Positions 62,086-64,000 of a DNA stretch of 64,000 nucleotides are shown here, in pieces. A program made the translations under genes and the position numbers. The stretch covers positions 1,922,001 to 1,986,000 of the forward strand of contig OZ243957.1 in NCBI GenBank assembly GCA_965214585.1. The letters are read 5' to 3'. Source of the stretch: JAHCHG01 sp965214585 (lineage in GTDB: Bacteria; Acidobacteriota; Blastocatellia; Pyrinomonadales; Pyrinomonadaceae). Position 1 is the stretch's first letter. The number at the start of each line of letters is the position of its first letter. The notes below the pieces were generated by a model. The model saw only the letters and a list, made by a program, of their open reading frames with translations, searched no databases and was not told where the DNA came from.

Positions 62086-64000
62086 ATGAAGATAAATTCA
62101 AAATCGGACGGTTTACGGTTATTGGCTTTTACGCTGATCGCCATCGGCACGTTATTTTTTCAGACGGCTTCGGCGCAGGCTTTGAGGCTGGACGCTAATT
62201 TTGGCGCGGGCGTAACGGATGCCGCGCCGAACACTTATTATTCGACGACTCAGCCGGACGGGAAAATTCTGGTCGGCGGAGATTTTCAGGTTGCCAACGG
62301 AGTGCGAAAAAGAAATCTGGTGCGTTTTAACGCCGACGGCACGCTTGATAATAATTTTAACCAAGGCGGCTTTGGTCCCGATCTACCCGTTTATGACATT
62401 GTTGTTTTGTCAACCGGCAAAATTCTGATCGGCGGCTTTTTTGTCAATTATAATGGGATTGCCGCAAGCGGCATCGCCCGTCTTAATGCCGACGGAAGCC
62501 TCGACACGACTTTTAATCCGGGCGGCGCAGGAACTGAGGGCGGGCGGTTCGGCGGCAACGGCGGCGTTCAGAAAATCGCCGTTCAAGCGGACGGCAAAAT
62601 TCTGATCGGGGGTTTTCTGACTTCATATAATGGAGTTGCGAAAAACACCGTTATCAGATTAAACGCTGATGGAACTTTGGATACTACTTTCAACACTCTG
62701 CTCAAAGCAAACGAGTTTGTCGAAGGAATCGCCATTCAGCCAAACGGCAGGATCGTTATCGGCGGATTTTTCACCCTTCCTAACGGAAACAATTCAAACT
62801 TTAACGTCGCCCGTCTGAATCCCGACGGTTCTGTGGATACGAGTTTTAATCCGGGCGGCGGCACGAATAACGATGTTTATACAATCGGTCTGCAAGCGGA
62901 CGGTAAAATTTTGGTCGGCGGAATTTTTTCGACCTTTAACGGATTACCGCGTCCGGTCATCGCTCGTCTGAATCCTAACGGCGCGTTGGATACGACGTTT
63001 AGTTTAAATATAACGGCTTCGATAGCCGAAGATTTTTCGGTTCAGTCGGACGGGAAAATTTTAGCCGCCGGATATTTTACAACTGCATCCGGTCAGAAAC
63101 TTTCGGTTGTCAGATTAAACACGGACGGCAAAATTGACGATACTTTCCAGCCGCCCGCCGCCGATAGTCTGGGTTACAACGTAGATTTGCAGGCGAACGG
63201 TAAGGTCGTCGTTGTCGGTTTTTTCGCTCTCAGAAACGATTTTAACCGCATCGGAATTGTCAGGCTCAACAGCAACGGCGGCGTGGACAACACTTTTAAC
63301 GGCGCGGTTTCCAAACTCGGATTGGTTGACGCTATCGCCGAACAGCCGGACGGCAAGATTTTAGTCGGCGGAATTTTTCACAAAGCCAACGGCACATCGA
63401 GATTTAATATCGCCCGATTTAACGCCGACGGCAGCTTGGACGCGAGTTTTAACACGGGAATAGCAGAACCGGATGAGTCTGTTAATTTTTCAAACCGCGT
63501 TTACGACATCGAAGTTCAAGCGGACGGCAAAATCTTGGTCGGTGGAATCTTCAACGCTTTTGCCGGAGTCGCCAGACCGCAATTGGTTCGGCTGAATGCG
63601 GACGGTTCGGTTGACGAATCGTTTAATCCTTCGGGGATTATCACATTGGAACGCGCCGGCGGATATGTCTTTGATATTTTTATACAGGCGGACGGAAAAA
63701 TTCTGGTCGGCGGAATTTTCTTTAATCCGGCAAATACGGGGCAATTTAACGGCGTATTTCGTCTGAACGCGGACGGCGGCATTGATCCGAATTTCGCCCC
63801 GCGTTTCGGCAACGGAAGCAACGCGAATTCCTTCGTGCTGCAAATTACCAGACAGCCGGACGGAAAATATATTTTCGGCGGCGTATTCAACCGCTTTCTC
63901 GGCTCGCCCGTTACGCGCATCGTCAGAACCGATGCCAACGGAAATATTGACGGCTCGTTCAATACCGGAACGGGAGCGAATCTGACAATTCTCGACATCG
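62086..64000 (+). CDS. Secreted delta-60 repeat (beta-propeller-like) protein, 3' end outside window
   Basis: Open from the ATG at 62086 to the last base, at least 638 residues, no stop in frame. A signal peptide is evident (LLAFTLIAIGTLFFQTASAQ, cut near residue 31). The rest is at least eleven copies of the delta-60/DUF5122 repeat, each about 50-60 residues, with the core Q-x-D-G-K-I-L-x-G-G-x-F, an N-G turn, then R-L-N-x-D-G-x-x-D-x-x-F-N. Repeat starts fall near residues 59, 105, 170, 220, 270 and so on. Such repeats fold as beta-propeller blades or solenoids in large surface proteins. The divergent sigma-kinase module makes shared control possible. Confidence 0.9.
   Translation, partial: MKINSKSDGLRLLAFTLIAIGTLFFQTASAQALRLDANFGAGVTDAAPNTYYSTTQPDGKILVGGDFQVANGVRKRNLVRFNADGTLDNNFNQGGFGPDLPVYDIVVLSTGKILIGGFFVNYNGIAASGIARLNADGSLDTTFNPGGAGTEGGRFGGNGGVQKIAVQADGKILIGGFLTSYNGVAKNTVIRLNADGTLDTTFNTLLKANEFVEGIAIQPNGRIVIGGFFTLPNGNNSNFNVARLNPDGSVDTSFNPGGGTNNDVYTIGLQADGKILVGGIFSTFNGLPRPVIARLNPNGALDTTFSLNITASIAEDFSVQSDGKILAAGYFTTASGQKLSVVRLNTDGKIDDTFQPPAADSLGYNVDLQANGKVVVVGFFALRNDFNRIGIVRLNSNGGVDNTFNGAVSKLGLVDAIAEQPDGKILVGGIFHKANGTSRFNIARFNADGSLDASFNTGIAEPDESVNFSNRVYDIEVQADGKILVGGIFNAFAGVARPQLVRLNADGSVDESFNPSGIITLERAGGYVFDIFIQADGKILVGGIFFNPANTGQFNGVFRLNADGGIDPNFAPRFGNGSNANSFVLQITRQPDGKYIFGGVFNRFLGSPVTRIVRTDANGNIDGSFNTGTGANLTILDI

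Overview
The window looks like chromosomal DNA of a free-living, Gram-negative-type bacterium of moderate to low GC, most probably an Acidobacteriota member of the Blastocatellia/Pyrinomonadales kind. This is inference. It rests on an RpoB with a cysteine-rich insertion of the kind I associate with Acidobacteriota, an ECF sigma factor followed by Ser/Thr kinases with TPR-like tails, a delta-60 repeat protein, a fused alpha-beta 2-oxoacid dehydrogenase E1, and a Kdo transferase (waaA) implying LPS.

Layout. 1-9.4 kb: end of a SpoIIM-like membrane protein, purB, a large secreted M16 peptidase, fused E1, a frameshifted HicB-like gene, a small TPR protein and a secreted M43 metalloprotease. 9.4-13.6 kb: two large palindromic repeats, then four tightly overlapping genes (nucleotidyltransferase-fold protein, unknown, two GNATs), a YcxB-like membrane protein and a lipoprotein. 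13.7-21.5 kb: a type I restriction-modification island (hsdM-hsdS-hsdR) with a vapC toxin gene coupled to hsdR. A decayed copy of the 3' end of an acyl-CoA dehydrogenase gene lies at one edge and the intact gene at the other. 21.5-31.5 kb: acyl-CoA dehydrogenase, flippase-like protein, GT39-like glycosyltransferase, ribH-nusB, a CheA-like kinase, a saccharopine dehydrogenase-like protein and a CbbQ-type ATPase. 31.5-33.1 kb: an intact IS4-family element with 8-bp target duplication, nested in a palindromic repeat. 33.1-41 kb: AtpZ-like protein, LCAT-like hydrolase, GT21-like glycosyltransferase, waaA, efp, a TPR lipoprotein and xerD.

41.0-55.9 kb is the conserved information-processing cluster: tRNA-Tyr, tRNA-Gly, tRNA-Thr, tuf, rpmG, tRNA-Trp, secE, nusG, rplK, rplA, rplJ, rplL, rpoB, rpoC, closed by a strong intrinsic terminator. 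56-64 kb: a Ser/Thr kinase with TPRs, a second kinase apparently starting at ATT, an ECF sigma factor and, divergently, a secreted delta-60 repeat protein that runs off the window.

The most distinctive signal is a scattered family of degenerate heptanucleotide tandem arrays, usually paired with reverse-complement arrays to make hairpins. They occur in at least eleven places between or at the edges of genes, and once in frame inside a kinase domain. They resemble the short tandemly repeated repetitive (STRR) heptamers known from cyanobacteria. Other points worth attention are the duplicated gene end bordering the restriction island, the HsdS with an extra C-terminal domain beside an orphan VapC, and the ATT start.
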